Numbered from the stretch's first letter, positions 38,781 through 48,011 are shown. The stretch: 64,000 nucleotides of DNA from Pseudomonas sp. Root71 (GCF_001429045.1 NZ_LMHY01000002.1:186001-250000), one strand, 5' to 3'. Notes: a model not told the origin generated them from the letters alone. Numbers and translations are program-made.

Positions 38781-40085
38781 ATGACGCAGACTTCCATCAC
38801 ACGCAGCTGGGTTGCATCCGCCAACGGCCACGCGGATTTCCCCCTGCAAAACCTGCCACTGGGCGTGTTCAGCCTCAACGGCTTGGCACCGCGCAGTGGC
38901 GTGGCCATTGGCGAGCATATCTTTGATCTGCAAGCAGCCCTTGAGGCCGGATTGTTCGATGGCGCCGCGAAGACTGCCGTCGAGGCTACCCGTGGCGGCG
39001 AGCTGAATGCGTTCTTCGAACTGGGCCGCGAGGCTCGCGTCGCCTTGCGCGAGCGTTTGCTGGAACTGTTCGCCGAGGGCAGCACCCTGCACGGCAAGAT
39101 TGAAGCCCAGGGCGCAAAACTGCTGCCGCTGGCGGCGGATTGCCAGATGCACCTGCCGGCGAAAATCAACGACTACACCGACTTCTACGTCGGCATCGAG
39201 CACGCGCAGAACGTCGGCAAACTGTTCCGTCCCGACAACCCGTTGCTGCCGAACTACAAGTACGTGCCAATCGGCTACCACGGTCGTGCGTCGACCATTC
39301 GCCCGTCCGGTACCGACGTACGTCGCCCGAAAGGCCAGACCTTGCCGGCCGGTCAAACCGAGCCGACCTTCGGTCCTTGCGCGCGCCTGGACTACGAACT
39401 GGAACTGGGCATCTGGATCGGCCAGGGCAACGACATGGGCGACTCGATTGCCATTGGCGACGCCGCTGATCACATCGCCGGTTTCTGCCTGCTCAACGAC
39501 TGGTCGGCACGGGATATCCAGGCCTGGGAATACCAGCCACTGGGACCGTTCCTGTCGAAAAGCTTCATCACCAGCATCTCGCCGTGGGTGGTCACCGCCG
39601 AAGCGCTGGAGCCGTTCCGTCGTGCCCAGCCTGCGCGTCCCCAAGGCGATCCGCAGCCGCTGCCGTACCTGCTCGACAAGCGCGATCAGGCTGCTGGCGC
39701 GTTCGACATCGAGCTGGAAGTATTGCTGCTCACCGAGGCCATGCGCGAACAGAACCTGCCAGCCCATCGCCTGACCCTGAGCAACACCGGACACATGTAC
39801 TGGACCGTGGCGCAAATGGTCGCGCATCACAGCGTCAACGGCTGCCAATTGCAGGCCGGTGACTTGTTCGGTTCGGGCACCTTGTCGGGGCCGCAGAACG
39901 GTCAGTTCGGCAGCCTGCTGGAAATCACCGAAGGCGGTAAAAAGCCGATCGAACTGGCCTCGGGCGAGGTGCGTAAATTCCTTGAGGACGGTGACGAAAT
40001 CATCCTGCGCGGCCGTTGCCGCCGCGACGGTTTTGCTTCCATCGGTTTCGGCGAATGCCGCGGCAAAGTGCTGCCGGCACGCTAA
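38781..40085 (+). CDS. fahA: Fumarylacetoacetase
   Basis: FahA (HmgB) hydrolyses fumarylacetoacetate to fumarate and acetoacetate, the last step of the homogentisate pathway. The 434-residue enzyme has the N-terminal SH3-like domain (1-110) and the catalytic FAH domain: KINDYTDFYVGIEHAQNVGK with metal Asp and catalytic His region, YKYVPIGYHGRASTI, LDYELELGIWIGQGND and LLNDWSARDIQAWEYQPLGP. It starts 3 bp after hmgA. Confidence 0.97.
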   Translation: MTQTSITRSWVASANGHADFPLQNLPLGVFSLNGLAPRSGVAIGEHIFDLQAALEAGLFDGAAKTAVEATRGGELNAFFELGREARVALRERLLELFAEGSTLHGKIEAQGAKLLPLAADCQMHLPAKINDYTDFYVGIEHAQNVGKLFRPDNPLLPNYKYVPIGYHGRASTIRPSGTDVRRPKGQTLPAGQTEPTFGPCARLDYELELGIWIGQGNDMGDSIAIGDAADHIAGFCLLNDWSARDIQAWEYQPLGPFLSKSFITSISPWVVTAEALEPFRRAQPARPQGDPQPLPYLLDKRDQAAGAFDIELEVLLLTEAMREQNLPAHRLTLSNTGHMYWTVAQMVAHHSVNGCQLQAGDLFGSGTLSGPQNGQFGSLLEITEGGKKPIELASGEVRKFLEDGDEIILRGRCRRDGFASIGFGECRGKVLPAR

Positions 40086-40097
40086 CAGGAGCGGGGC

Positions 40098-40733
40098 ATG
40101 GAACTCTATACCTACTACCGTTCGACTTCGTCGTACCGGGTGCGTATCGCGTTGGCGCTCAAGAGCCTGGATTATCAATCCTTGCCAGTCAACCTGATCG
40201 CACCCCTGGGTGGCGAGCATCGACAGCCGCCTTATCTGGGCATCAACCCGCAGGGCCGCGTGCCAGCCTTGCGCACCGATGAAGGCGAGTTGCTGATCCA
40301 GTCTCCCGCGATCATCGAGTACCTGGAGGAGCGTTATCCACAAGTGCCACTGCTGTCCAAAGACCTGGCTGCCCGTGCCCACGAGCGCGGCGTAGCGGCA
40401 GTGATCGGCTGCGATGTGCACCCGCTGCACAACGTCAGCGTGCTCAATCGGCTACGCCAGTCGGGCCACGATGAACCGCAGGTGGTGGAGTGGATCGGTC
40501 ACTGGATCGGGCAGGGGCTTTCCACGGTGGAGCAGTTGATCGGTGATGAGGGTTACTGCTTCGGCCCCGAACCCGGGCTGGCGGACGTCTACCTGATCCC
40601 GCAGTTGTACGCGGCCGAGCGGTTCAATGTTTCTCTTGAGGCTTACCCTCGGATTCGGCGAGTGGCGGCATTGGCGGCGACGCACCCGGCGTTCATAAAG
40701 GCGCATCCGGCGAATCAGCCAGATACGCCATAA
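40098..40733 (+). CDS. maiA: Maleylacetoacetate isomerase
   Basis: MaiA (HmgC) converts maleylacetoacetate to fumarylacetoacetate with glutathione. The 211-residue zeta-class GST has the motif YYRSTSSYRVRIALALKSLD with the active-site Ser/Thr region, NPQGRVPALRTDEGELLIQS, AIIEYLEERYP, and the C-terminal GPEPGLADVYLIPQLYAAER. ATG is preceded by ACAGGAGCGGGGC. Third gene of the hmg operon. Confidence 0.96.
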   Translation: MELYTYYRSTSSYRVRIALALKSLDYQSLPVNLIAPLGGEHRQPPYLGINPQGRVPALRTDEGELLIQSPAIIEYLEERYPQVPLLSKDLAARAHERGVAAVIGCDVHPLHNVSVLNRLRQSGHDEPQVVEWIGHWIGQGLSTVEQLIGDEGYCFGPEPGLADVYLIPQLYAAERFNVSLEAYPRIRRVAALAATHPAFIKAHPANQPDTP

Positions 40734-40798
40734 CGCCTCACACCGCTCCCACAGGTTTCAGTGGTGCATACAAATACTCGTCACAGCGCAAAATAAAG

Positions 40799-40903
40799 GT
40801 GGGAGCGGCGGTGCGGCGGTCCGACTTGCTCGCGAAGAGGGCGTGCCAGTCAACAATTATGTGGCTGACACACCGCTTTCGCGAGCAAGCCCGCTCCCAC
40901 AGG
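40799..40903. repeat. Paired REP sequence (type B) with interrupted left arm
   Basis: The right arm TTCGCGAGCAAGCCCGCTCC is intact; the left arm GTGGGAGCGG ... CTTGCTCGCGAA is split by about 16 extra bases (CGGTGCGGCGGTCCGA). The pair lies between maiA and the convergent SirB1 gene and is followed by TTTTT. Confidence 0.75.
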
Positions 40904-40913
40904 GTTTTTGTAA

Positions 40914-41717
40914 TCAGTGAACGATGGAATTCGGCGGCAAATGCCCCAGCCTTTCCGTCAGGCGAATCCGCTGGATCGGATCGTCGCTGAGCAGCAACGC
41001 ATGCTCCAGGTCAAAACGCTCGGCGTTCGGGCAGTCCAGCCGTTGGTACAGGCTGGCCCGGGCCAGATAGTCGGCCGCAGTGGCATTGCCCAGTTCCAGG
41101 ACGCGCTCGGCGTCGATCAAGGCATTGATGAAATCGTCGTGGGACAGGTACAACTGGCGCAGGTTGCGCGACAACCGTTGCAGCATCTGCACCGGCTCGG
41201 CGGTTGTCAGGTGATCGGCGTTGAGCTTCATGTTCGGGCCATACTGGCGCTGCAGCAGTTCCCGACAATCGTTCGGATAAAGGCGACGGCCACCGCAGGG
41301 GTCGAGCAAATGATCGGCGCCCGGCACCCGCAGCAGGAAATGCCCGGGGAAGTTGACCCCGACCATGGGAATCTCCAGGCCCCTGGCCAACTCCAGCGCA
41401 ATCAGCCCCAGCGTCAAGGGTTGCCCTCGTCGGCGCTCCAGTACTTTGTCCAGCAGTGCCACTTGCGGGCGCAAGGGGGTGAAGTCGTCCTGGGCGAAGC
41501 CAAGGTCATTCAAGCGCCGCAGCAGCGGCTGGGCCAGTTCACTGACCGGCAGCATCGGCAAGCCGCCACTGACCCGTTGTTGCAGCTCCTGAAAATCGGC
41601 CAACAGTGCTTGCGGCTGCACCTCGCTGTCGTGCTCGGCCGCAATCCACAGTGCCGCCTCGAACAGCGCGGGCGGTGAACGTTGCAGGCAGGCGAAGAAC
41701 GATTGGCGCGGGGTCAT
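40914..41717 (-). CDS. SirB1 family transglutaminase-like/TPR protein
   Basis: A 267-residue cytoplasmic protein of the SirB1 family. PLRPQVALLDKVLERRRGQP and LTLGLIALELARGLEIPMVG belong to the transglutaminase-like core; GVNFPGHFLLRV and DPCGGRRLYPND follow, with His and Asp in the places of the papain-like triad. The C-terminus (about 195-265) is a TPR-like repeat. Function not established. ATG 41717 gives the family length. Divergent from the dehydrogenase-like gene at 41901. Confidence 0.82.
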   Translation of the reverse strand: MTPRQSFFACLQRSPPALFEAALWIAAEHDSEVQPQALLADFQELQQRVSGGLPMLPVSELAQPLLRRLNDLGFAQDDFTPLRPQVALLDKVLERRRGQPLTLGLIALELARGLEIPMVGVNFPGHFLLRVPGADHLLDPCGGRRLYPNDCRELLQRQYGPNMKLNADHLTTAEPVQMLQRLSRNLRQLYLSHDDFINALIDAERVLELGNATAADYLARASLYQRLDCPNAERFDLEHALLLSDDPIQRIRLTERLGHLPPNSIVH

Positions 41718-41900
41718 CAAAATCTCCGGGCAATGCCTCGTTTTAGCCCCCTCTCCGGCGTTCGTCCAGTGCTGTAAAAGGGCGACCACAGGATATTTCC
41801 GAAAGTCTGCATCGGGACCGTGCTTATTCCGGTGCGCTTCTGCAATTTTTGGGCGCAAGCCTATACTGGCGTCTACAAGAAGTGATTCGGGAGCCTTACG

Positions 41901-42920
41901 ATGTTCGCTCTCATGCAAAGCACTCGCCTTGAATCGCTGCATCTGAGCGTTGACTCGGTCACCGGGTTGAAGGCGGTCATTGCCATTCATAACAGCCGGC
42001 TGGGGCCTGCCCTGGGCGGTTGTCGTTACCTTGCCTACCCCAACGACGAATCGGCGGTCGAGGATGCTGTGCGCCTGGCCCAGGGCATGAGCTACAAGGC
42101 TGCGCTGGCTGGCCTGGCCCAGGGCGGCGGCGTGGCGGTGATCGTGCGCCCGGCCCATGTGGAAAACCGCGCGGCATTGTTCGAAGCCTTCGGACGCTGC
42201 ATAGAACAGCTCGAGGGCCGCTACATCACCGCCATCGACAGCGGCACCTCAGTGGCGGACATGGATTGCATCGCCCAGCAAACCCAGCACGTCACCAGCA
42301 CCACTTCGGCGGGTGACCCCGCGCCCCACGCGGCGATGGGCGTGTTCACCGGTATCCGCAGCACCGCCATGGCCCGGCTCGGCAGTGACAACCTCGAAGG
42401 CCTGCGCGTTGCCATCCAGGGCCTGGGCAATGTCGGGTATGCATTGGCCGAACAGCTGCACGCCGCCGGTGCCGAACTGCTGGTCAGCGACATCGATCAT
42501 GGCAAGGTGCAATTGGCCATGGAGCAACTCGGCGCCCACCCGATTGCCAACGACGCGCTGCTCAGTACACCTTGCGACATCCTCGCGCCCTGCGGACTGG
42601 GCGGAGTACTCAACAGCCATACCGTGACGCAGTTGCGATGCTCGGCGGTGGCCGGTTCGGCGAACAATCAGCTGACACATCTGGATGTCGCCGACCAACT
42701 GGAACGCCGGGGCATCCTGTATGCGCCTGATTACGTGATCAACGCCGGTGGGCTGATTTACGTGTCGCTCAAGCACCGCGGCGAAGAGCTGCCGACCATC
42801 ACCGCACACCTGTCGAAAATCAGTTCGCGCCTGACCGAAGTGTTCGCCCACGCCCAGGCGGAAAAACGCTCCCCCGCACGGGTGGCCGACGAGTTGGCGG
42901 AGAAAGTGTTGTACCGATAG
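41901..42920 (+). CDS. Leu/Phe/Val/Glu dehydrogenase-family protein, catalytic Lys replaced
   Basis: A 339-residue member of the amino acid dehydrogenase superfamily. The N-terminal substrate domain has GPALGGCRYLAYPNDESAVE, the conserved MSYKAALAGL with K66, then QGGGVAVIVRP, where the second catalytic lysine of the family (GGGKA) is V78 (codon GTG, two changes from AAG). The NAD domain has VAIQGLGNVGYALAEQLHA. Leucine dehydrogenase needs both lysines, so oxidative deamination is doubtful. Homologue of P. aeruginosa ldh PA3418 by layout. GGGAG lies 9 bp before the ATG. Confidence 0.85.
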   Translation: MFALMQSTRLESLHLSVDSVTGLKAVIAIHNSRLGPALGGCRYLAYPNDESAVEDAVRLAQGMSYKAALAGLAQGGGVAVIVRPAHVENRAALFEAFGRCIEQLEGRYITAIDSGTSVADMDCIAQQTQHVTSTTSAGDPAPHAAMGVFTGIRSTAMARLGSDNLEGLRVAIQGLGNVGYALAEQLHAAGAELLVSDIDHGKVQLAMEQLGAHPIANDALLSTPCDILAPCGLGGVLNSHTVTQLRCSAVAGSANNQLTHLDVADQLERRGILYAPDYVINAGGLIYVSLKHRGEELPTITAHLSKISSRLTEVFAHAQAEKRSPARVADELAEKVLYR

Positions 42921-42955
42921 AAGCTCGGGCGATCTTTTTTGTAACGGGCATGAAA

Positions 42956-42983
42956 AAGGCCCTGGGTCATTCGACTCAGGGCC
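42956..42983. terminator. Bidirectional terminator between convergent genes
   Basis: AGGCCCTG ... CAGGGCCT with inner GTC/GAC pairing around ATTC. A-run on the left (AAAAA) and a short T stretch on the right. It ends the dehydrogenase-like gene and yebG transcripts. Confidence 0.8.
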
Positions 42984-43002
42984 TGTTCAATTCGGGCTTT
43001 GC

Positions 43003-43344
43003 CTACTTGGCGGCTTTGGGGGCCTTGGCAGGCTTGGCCGGGGTGACAGGCTCAGCGGCCTCAACCTCTGCAACAGGTTGTGCGACTTCAACCGGCGCGC
43101 TGAGCAGTTCGGACAGGGCATCCGGCTGGCTCTTGAACGCCTTGGCGAATACGTCGCGATTTTTCGCCATGTAAATCCCGGCTTCTTCCACTTGCTGCTC
43201 GGTCAGGGACGGAACGGCTTTCTGTAACACTTCAGCCAGCAATTCGGCCAGTTCGAGCATTTTGTCATGACGGTCAGCTTCGGCTTTATCCATGAACAAG
43301 CGCTCCAGATCTCGGCTGCTGCGGTATACCACTTCGACGGCCAT
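43003..43344 (-). CDS. yebG: YebG family DNA-damage-inducible protein
   Basis: The 113-residue protein starts MAVEVVYRSSRDLERLFMDK and continues with EADRHDKMLELAELLAEVLQ, matching the E. coli SOS protein YebG, whose job is unknown. The C-terminal 30 residues are an Ala/Pro/Lys/Glu-rich tail (VTPAKPAKAPKAAK) that could bind nucleic acid. A perfect LexA box lies 44 bp upstream, strongly supporting SOS control. Confidence 0.9.
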   Translation of the reverse strand: MAVEVVYRSSRDLERLFMDKAEADRHDKMLELAELLAEVLQKAVPSLTEQQVEEAGIYMAKNRDVFAKAFKSQPDALSELLSAPVEVAQPVAEVEAAEPVTPAKPAKAPKAAK

Positions 43345-43387
43345 TCACCACCTCACATGCCTTCACATTGGTTGTCGATTTCGACTA

Positions 43388-43403
43388 CTGTATCTATATA
43401 CAG
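43388..43403 (-). promoter_or_regulatory. LexA binding site (SOS box) upstream of yebG
   Basis: CTGTATCTATATACAG is a full CTG-N10-CAG palindrome with only the central two bases breaking symmetry. It is placed 44-59 bp upstream of the yebG start, overlapping where the promoter should be, so LexA would block transcription. Confidence 0.92.
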
Positions 43404-43619
43404 CTAAAGGATAAGCGAAACCCTGTCTTTTGGGTAGTGGCTTTTTAATGTAGACCGGATTCGGGATTTGTCAGGCAAGGCGTGCGCAGGTGCGACCAAA
43501 CGCCACGGCGCGTAATCCAGAGCGGCTCGCCATCATGGGCTGGCCTTTTTTCTGCATGCAGGAAAACCGTCACGTCCAACCCGCATCATCCGGTCGAATC
43601 GACCTAAGGAAGCAGCATC

Positions 43620-44120
43620 GTGAAAATCAACTGGGCCGAAAAACTGCGGCAGAACGTGCATGAACTGGCCGAGTCCCTGGGCAATCTGTTCGTCGAAACC
43701 TTTCACTACCTGGCGTTGTTCGCCATTGGTGCGGTGACCGCGTGGGCGGCGGTAATGGAGTTTCTCGGGATGATCGAAGAAGGGCACATCAAGATCGATG
43801 ACATCTTGCTGCTGTTCATCTACCTGGAACTGGGGGCGATGGTCGGGATTTACTTCAAGACCAACCACATGCCCGTGCGCTTCCTGATCTACGTGGCGAT
43901 CACCGCGCTGACGCGGCTGCTGATTTCCAACGTTTCGCACCACAACCCGCCGGACCTGGGGATCATCTACCTGTGCGGCGGGATTCTGCTGCTGGCGTTT
44001 GCGATTTTGGTGGTGCGTTACGCTTCGTCGCAATTTCCTTCGGTGAAGATCGAGAACCCACATCGCAAGACCGGTGCGGGCTCCAGTGAACATCCGGAAG
44101 TAGAAAAGGGCGAGCTTTAA
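43620..44120 (+). CDS. psiE: PsiE family phosphate-starvation-inducible membrane protein
   Basis: A 166-residue inner membrane protein with four hydrophobic segments (about 25-48, 60-80, 88-108, 118-138): FVETFHYLALFAIGAVTAWA, DDILLLFIYLELGAMVGIYF, RFLIYVAITALTRLLI and LGIIYLCGGILLLAFAILVV. This matches E. coli PsiE, induced by phosphate starvation; role unknown. Start is GTG at 43620, with AAGGA 10 bp before. Confidence 0.88.
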   Translation: MKINWAEKLRQNVHELAESLGNLFVETFHYLALFAIGAVTAWAAVMEFLGMIEEGHIKIDDILLLFIYLELGAMVGIYFKTNHMPVRFLIYVAITALTRLLISNVSHHNPPDLGIIYLCGGILLLAFAILVVRYASSQFPSVKIENPHRKTGAGSSEHPEVEKGEL

Positions 44121-44434
44121 AGCCCCATGGCGGGTCGGGGACGGCCATTGGCTGATGGCGGCGGCAGGCTGCGCGTGCCGCCATCGGTCATGGATTCGAG
44201 GATGGCCACGGCGCTGTGGCCCTGCTCGATGGCAATGCCGAACTGGATGCTTTGCACCAGTCGTTTCAGGCGCTCGGGATCATTGCGTTGTTCGGCGCTG
44301 ATCATGCGTTTTGCGACTACGCGGCCACTGTTGGACAGGGTCAGCATGATGCTGCCATCCAGGCCCTGAATGCTCAGGTTGATCTGGTAATCCGCTGCAA
44401 AGGCATCGGTAATGAGCTGAAAAGGGTTGTCCAT
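44117..44434 (-). CDS. DUF3509 family protein
   Basis: A 105-residue protein beginning MDNPFQLITDAFAADYQINL and with LTLSNSGRVVAKRMISAEQR, matching DUF3509, a family confined to Pseudomonas and close relatives. Function unknown. Its stop overlaps the end of psiE by 4 bp in convergent orientation. Confidence 0.86.
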   Translation of the reverse strand: MDNPFQLITDAFAADYQINLSIQGLDGSIMLTLSNSGRVVAKRMISAEQRNDPERLKRLVQSIQFGIAIEQGHSAVAILESMTDGGTRSLPPPSANGRPRPAMGL

Positions 44435-44591
44435 GATGCGTCACCGCCTGATTGAACGTGCAGTTGTTGACCGGCCGTGATCGGGTTGGTTCGCAATGCC
44501 TGACCACCGGCCATCTCGCCATCATTGTTCCAGCAGGGAAGTAGCAAGGCCCATGCCGGAAAATTGTCGGACAAAAAAACCGGTAACAAAA

Positions 44592-44620
44592 AGGCGGGCA
44601 CTGAGGCCCGCCTGGTTTTT
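44592..44620. terminator. Bidirectional terminator after the serine dehydratase gene
   Basis: AGGCGGGC and GCCCGCCT around ACTGAG, with AAAAA on the left and GGTTTTT on the right. On the minus strand it ends the L-serine dehydratase transcript. A TTGTCGGACAA palindrome follows on that strand, as also at 61863. Confidence 0.85.
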
Positions 44621-44676
44621 GTCTGCCTTTGCCTGCCCGTTTCAGGGCAATAACGGCTGGCGTGCAACCAAAATGG

Positions 44677-46053
44677 TCAACATTCCACCCAGTTCACCGC
44701 CAGGCCGCCCCGTGACGTCTCTTTGTATTTGTCGTGCATGTCGGCCCCGGTGTCGCGCATGGTACGGATCACCCGGTCCAGGGAGATGAAGTGCTGGCCA
44801 TCGCCGCGCAGGGCCATTTGCGTGGCGTTGATGGCCTTCACGGCGGCGATCGCGTTGCGCTCGATGCACGGCACTTGCACCAGTCCGCCAACCGGGTCGC
44901 AGGTAAGACCGAGGTTGTGTTCCAGACCGATTTCGGCGGCGTTCTCCAGCTGCTCCGGGGTGGCGCCAAGCACCTCTGCCAGGCCGGCGGCGGCCATGGC
45001 GCAGGCGGAGCCGACTTCACCCTGGCAGCCGACTTCAGCCCCGGAGATCGATGCGTTTTTCTTGCACAGGATGCCGACCGCAGCTGCGCCCAAAAAGAAC
45101 GAGACCACGTCATCGTCAGACGCATCGGCATTGAACTTCATGTAGTAGTGCAGCACTGCCGGAATGATCCCCGCCGCGCCGTTGGTCGGTGCCGTGACCA
45201 TGCGCCCACCGGCGGCGTTTTCTTCGTTCACGGCAAGGGCGTACAGGTTGACCCATTCCATTGCCGACAAGGTGGACGTAATGACATTCGGCTTGCCGAT
45301 TTCCTGCAGGCTGCGATGCAGTTTCGCCGCTCGACGCGGCACATTCAGACCGCCGGGCAAGATGCCTTCGTGGCGCAAGCCCTGTTCGACGCATTCGCGC
45401 ATCACCGACCAGATATGCAGCAAGCCCTGGCGAATGTCTGCGTCACTGCGCCAGGCCCGTTCGTTGGCCATCATCAGTTCGCTCACCCGCAGCCCGTGCT
45501 GGTTGCAGAGCTTGAGCAGTTCGGCGGCGCTGGAGAAATCGTAAGGCAGCACCACATCACCGGCCGGTGCGATCCCGGATTCGGCTTCGGCCGCTTCGAT
45601 GATGAAACCGCCACCCACCGAGTAGTAGGTCTGCTCGAACAGTTCGCCGGTTTCACCGACGGCTGTCAGGGACATGGCGTTGGGGTGGTAAGGCAGGCTT
45701 TCGTTTAGCAGCAGGAGGTCGCGTTGCCAGTCGAAGGCAATTTCCGTTACGCCTGCCAGGCACAATTTGCCGGTTTCGCGCAGGGCGTGAATGCGGCTGT
45801 CGATGGTGGTCGGATCGATGCGGTCGGGCCATTCGCCCATCAGGCCCATGACGCAGGCGCGGTCCGTTGCGTGGCCGACACCGGTCGCCGACAGAGAACC
45901 GTAAAGGCGAATTTCCACGCGTCGCACGTCAGCCAGAAAACCCTGATTGAGCAGCGCTTGGGCAAAGGTTGCGGCAGCGCGCATCGGACCGACGGTATGG
46001 GAACTGGACGGGCCGATGCCGACTTTGAAGAGATCGAAAACACTGATAGCCAT
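44677..46053 (-). CDS. sdaA: L-serine ammonia-lyase (iron-sulfur, single chain)
   Basis: The 458-residue enzyme deaminates L-serine to pyruvate with a [4Fe-4S] cluster. It starts [20 protein letters not shown], the conserved start of the beta domain. In the alpha domain the cluster cysteines are visible in [20 protein letters not shown] and [21 protein letters not shown] 46053 fits the family; a longer frame from 46113 is rejected. It is divergent from a LysR regulator (135-bp gap), which probably controls it. Confidence 0.94.
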   Translation of the reverse strand: MAISVFDLFKVGIGPSSSHTVGPMRAAATFAQALLNQGFLADVRRVEIRLYGSLSATGVGHATDRACVMGLMGEWPDRIDPTTIDSRIHALRETGKLCLAGVTEIAFDWQRDLLLLNESLPYHPNAMSLTAVGETGELFEQTYYSVGGGFIIEAAEAESGIAPAGDVVLPYDFSSAAELLKLCNQHGLRVSELMMANERAWRSDADIRQGLLHIWSVMRECVEQGLRHEGILPGGLNVPRRAAKLHRSLQEIGKPNVITSTLSAMEWVNLYALAVNEENAAGGRMVTAPTNGAAGIIPAVLHYYMKFNADASDDDVVSFFLGAAAVGILCKKNASISGAEVGCQGEVGSACAMAAAGLAEVLGATPEQLENAAEIGLEHNLGLTCDPVGGLVQVPCIERNAIAAVKAINATQMALRGDGQHFISLDRVIRTMRDTGADMHDKYKETSRGGLAVNWVEC

Positions 46054-46188
46054 GCTAAAGCCTGTACATGTAATGGAAGGAAAATCGCTGCCATTTCTGT
46101 AGGACAAGCGCAATTTGGGCGATACTGCCTGTCACGATCCTGCGTGACCAACGAAAATTCCTAAGACATCCTTTAGCAGGACTAAACG

Positions 46189-47136
46189 ATGAGCCGTCAA
46201 TTACACGCCCAGACGTATGTCTGGCTGAACGTGTTTGCCTGTGCCGCGCGGCACCTGTCGTTCACCCGGTGCGCCGAAGAGCTGCACATCACACCGGGAG
46301 CGGTCAGCCAGCAGATCCGCCAGCTGGAAGAACGCCTGGGCTTTCGCCTGTTTCACCGTCGCGCCCGCGGGGTGGAGCTGAGCGCAGAAGGCCAGCGCCT
46401 GGCCATTACCGTCAACGAGGCCTTTGGCAGCATCGACGCGGAATTGCGGCGACTGGATGCGGGCATGATCAGCGGGATCCTGCGGGTGCGTTCGATTCCG
46501 TCGTTCCTGAGCAAATGGCTGACGCCGCGCCTGCCGCGCTTGCAGCAGCGCTTTCCGGACATTCAGTTGCGCCTGGTGGCCGAGGACAGCAGCGTGCCGT
46601 TGCATGAAGGCGACTTCGACCTGGCGATCGACCTCAATGACGGCAGTTATCCGGGCCTGTTATCCACAGCCTTGCTCGATGAACAGATTTTTCCGGTGTG
46701 CGCGCCGAGCCTGTTGCGGGGTCGTCCGCCGCTGCACGGTCCGGCAGACCTGATGCACTTTCCCTTGCTGCACGACATCACCGCCTGGCGCGGCAGCTAT
46801 GAGTACGCGGAATGGGAGTTTTACCTCAACGCCATCGGCTTCGAGGGCGCGGATGTGCGACGTGGCCATACCTTCAATCGCAATCACCTGACCATCGAAG
46901 CGGCCATCGCCGGGATGGGCGTGGCGATTGCGCGCCGAACCTTGCTCAATGATGAGTTGGAGCGTGGAGCCTTGATCGTGCCGTTTGGCCTGGCGGTGCC
47001 CAATCACAAGCGCTACATGCTGCTTTACGCACCGGGGGCGTTGAGCCATCCGGGTGTGCGTGCGGTGCACGATTGGTTGGTGGAGGAGGCGGGTGCTTTT
47101 CGCAGCCTGCACCCGCTGGGGGAGCAGCAGATGTGA
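46189..47136 (+). CDS. LysR family regulator, DsdC/GcvA-like
   Basis: The 315-residue regulator has an N-terminal HTH (about 10-70: HLSFTRCAEELHITPGAVSQ, QIRQLEERLGFRLFHRRARG) and a periplasmic-binding-protein-like effector domain. It belongs to the GcvA/DsdC branch (RVRSIPSFLSKWLTPRLPRL). Divergent placement beside L-serine dehydratase suggests serine-responsive activation of that gene. This is inference from context. Confidence 0.88.
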   Translation: MSRQLHAQTYVWLNVFACAARHLSFTRCAEELHITPGAVSQQIRQLEERLGFRLFHRRARGVELSAEGQRLAITVNEAFGSIDAELRRLDAGMISGILRVRSIPSFLSKWLTPRLPRLQQRFPDIQLRLVAEDSSVPLHEGDFDLAIDLNDGSYPGLLSTALLDEQIFPVCAPSLLRGRPPLHGPADLMHFPLLHDITAWRGSYEYAEWEFYLNAIGFEGADVRRGHTFNRNHLTIEAAIAGMGVAIARRTLLNDELERGALIVPFGLAVPNHKRYMLLYAPGALSHPGVRAVHDWLVEEAGAFRSLHPLGEQQM

Positions 47137-47350
47137 GGAATTTTGGCGGGTAAGCAGGGCGACCCGACTCCCGACAGTAACAGCGCTTTTGCTCGTTGTC
47201 CGGCTTTTTTTGCGTATGAATATTTATCTTTTTTCAGGGGTTGAATTGTTCAGCGTACAGACCGATTGTGTAAGTAAGAGGTCACGGTGATGACGCCCAA
47301 GGGCTTAGCTGACCGGCCTCTCGCGAGCTAGCTGAAATAAGGGATGAACT

Positions 47351-47758
47351 ATGCAAATCCAAGTCAATAGCGATAACCATATTCAAGGCAGTAAACGACT
47401 GGAGGAGTGGGTACGTACGACCATTGAGAGCACGCTCGAACGCTACGAAGAGGACCTGACACGAGTCGAGGTCCACCTGCGGGACGAGAACGGCGACAAG
47501 CCGGGTCCCCACGACATGCGCTGCCAGCTGGAGGCGCGGCCAAAAGGCCATCAACCGGTTTCCGTCACCCATAAAGCCTCCACCATGGAGCAGGCGATCG
47601 ACGGAGCGGCCACCAAACTTGAACATGCGCTGGAGCATATGTTCGGCAAATTACGCGGAAAACGAGCCAATGTGGTGCCCATCGAGAGCGCTGCCCATGC
47701 CGACCATCTGCTGGAAGAAGAGTTTCTTGAGAACGAACAGGCAGCGCTTAACGGCTGA
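47351..47758 (+). CDS. HPF/RaiA-like ribosome-associated protein
   Basis: A 135-residue member of the HPF/RaiA family: MQIQVNSDNHIQGSKRLEEW, YEEDLTRVEVHLRDENGDK, RCQLEARPKGHQPVSVTHKA and a two-strand/two-helix core. It is longer than E. coli HPF but lacks the dimerisation domain of long HPF; the C-terminus is acidic. It may bind resting ribosomes. The 214-bp upstream region has a structured leader (47278-47321), including AGAGG/CCTCT pairing. Confidence 0.82.
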   Translation: MQIQVNSDNHIQGSKRLEEWVRTTIESTLERYEEDLTRVEVHLRDENGDKPGPHDMRCQLEARPKGHQPVSVTHKASTMEQAIDGAATKLEHALEHMFGKLRGKRANVVPIESAAHADHLLEEEFLENEQAALNG

Positions 47759-47787
47759 CACCTGATTCACTTTTTTACCTTTCCATG

Positions 47788-47818
47788 AAAACGGGCCTGC
47801 ATTGCAGGCCCGTTTTGT
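47788..47818 (+). terminator. Rho-independent terminator after the HPF-like gene
   Basis: AACGGGCCTGC-ATT-GCAGGCCCGTT is an 11-bp stem followed by TTGTTTTC, about 30 bp past the stop. Confidence 0.88.
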
Positions 47819-47926
47819 TTTCGGTGGCTTTTGGATTCCATGGTCATTGACTGGCTGTGGGACAGCCAGGTTTGCGCTGCAATCAACGCGCGTACACAGA
47901 GGGCTACACCCGATCCTTTTGCATGT

Positions 47927-47945
47927 GAGAATATTTATCATTATT
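47927..47945 (+). promoter_or_regulatory. Fur box upstream of the iron-starvation sigma gene
   Basis: GAGAATATTTATCATTATT matches the 19-bp Fur consensus GATAATGATAATCATTATC at 14 positions. It lies 67 bp before the sigma factor start, the usual arrangement for Fur-repressed FecI-type sigma genes. Confidence 0.8.
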
Positions 47946-48011
47946 ATCGCGGCCTTGCCGGCCCCCTGACGCTGTCGTGGCCTCACCGGTTTTCAGGTCG
48001 AAACATGAACG

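Noticed and set aside
37512..40430. 972-codon open frame antisense to hmgA, fahA and maiA
   Set aside because: Same GC-driven effect; covers three well-identified genes in one operon and has His/Gln/Arg-rich composition typical of antisense translation.
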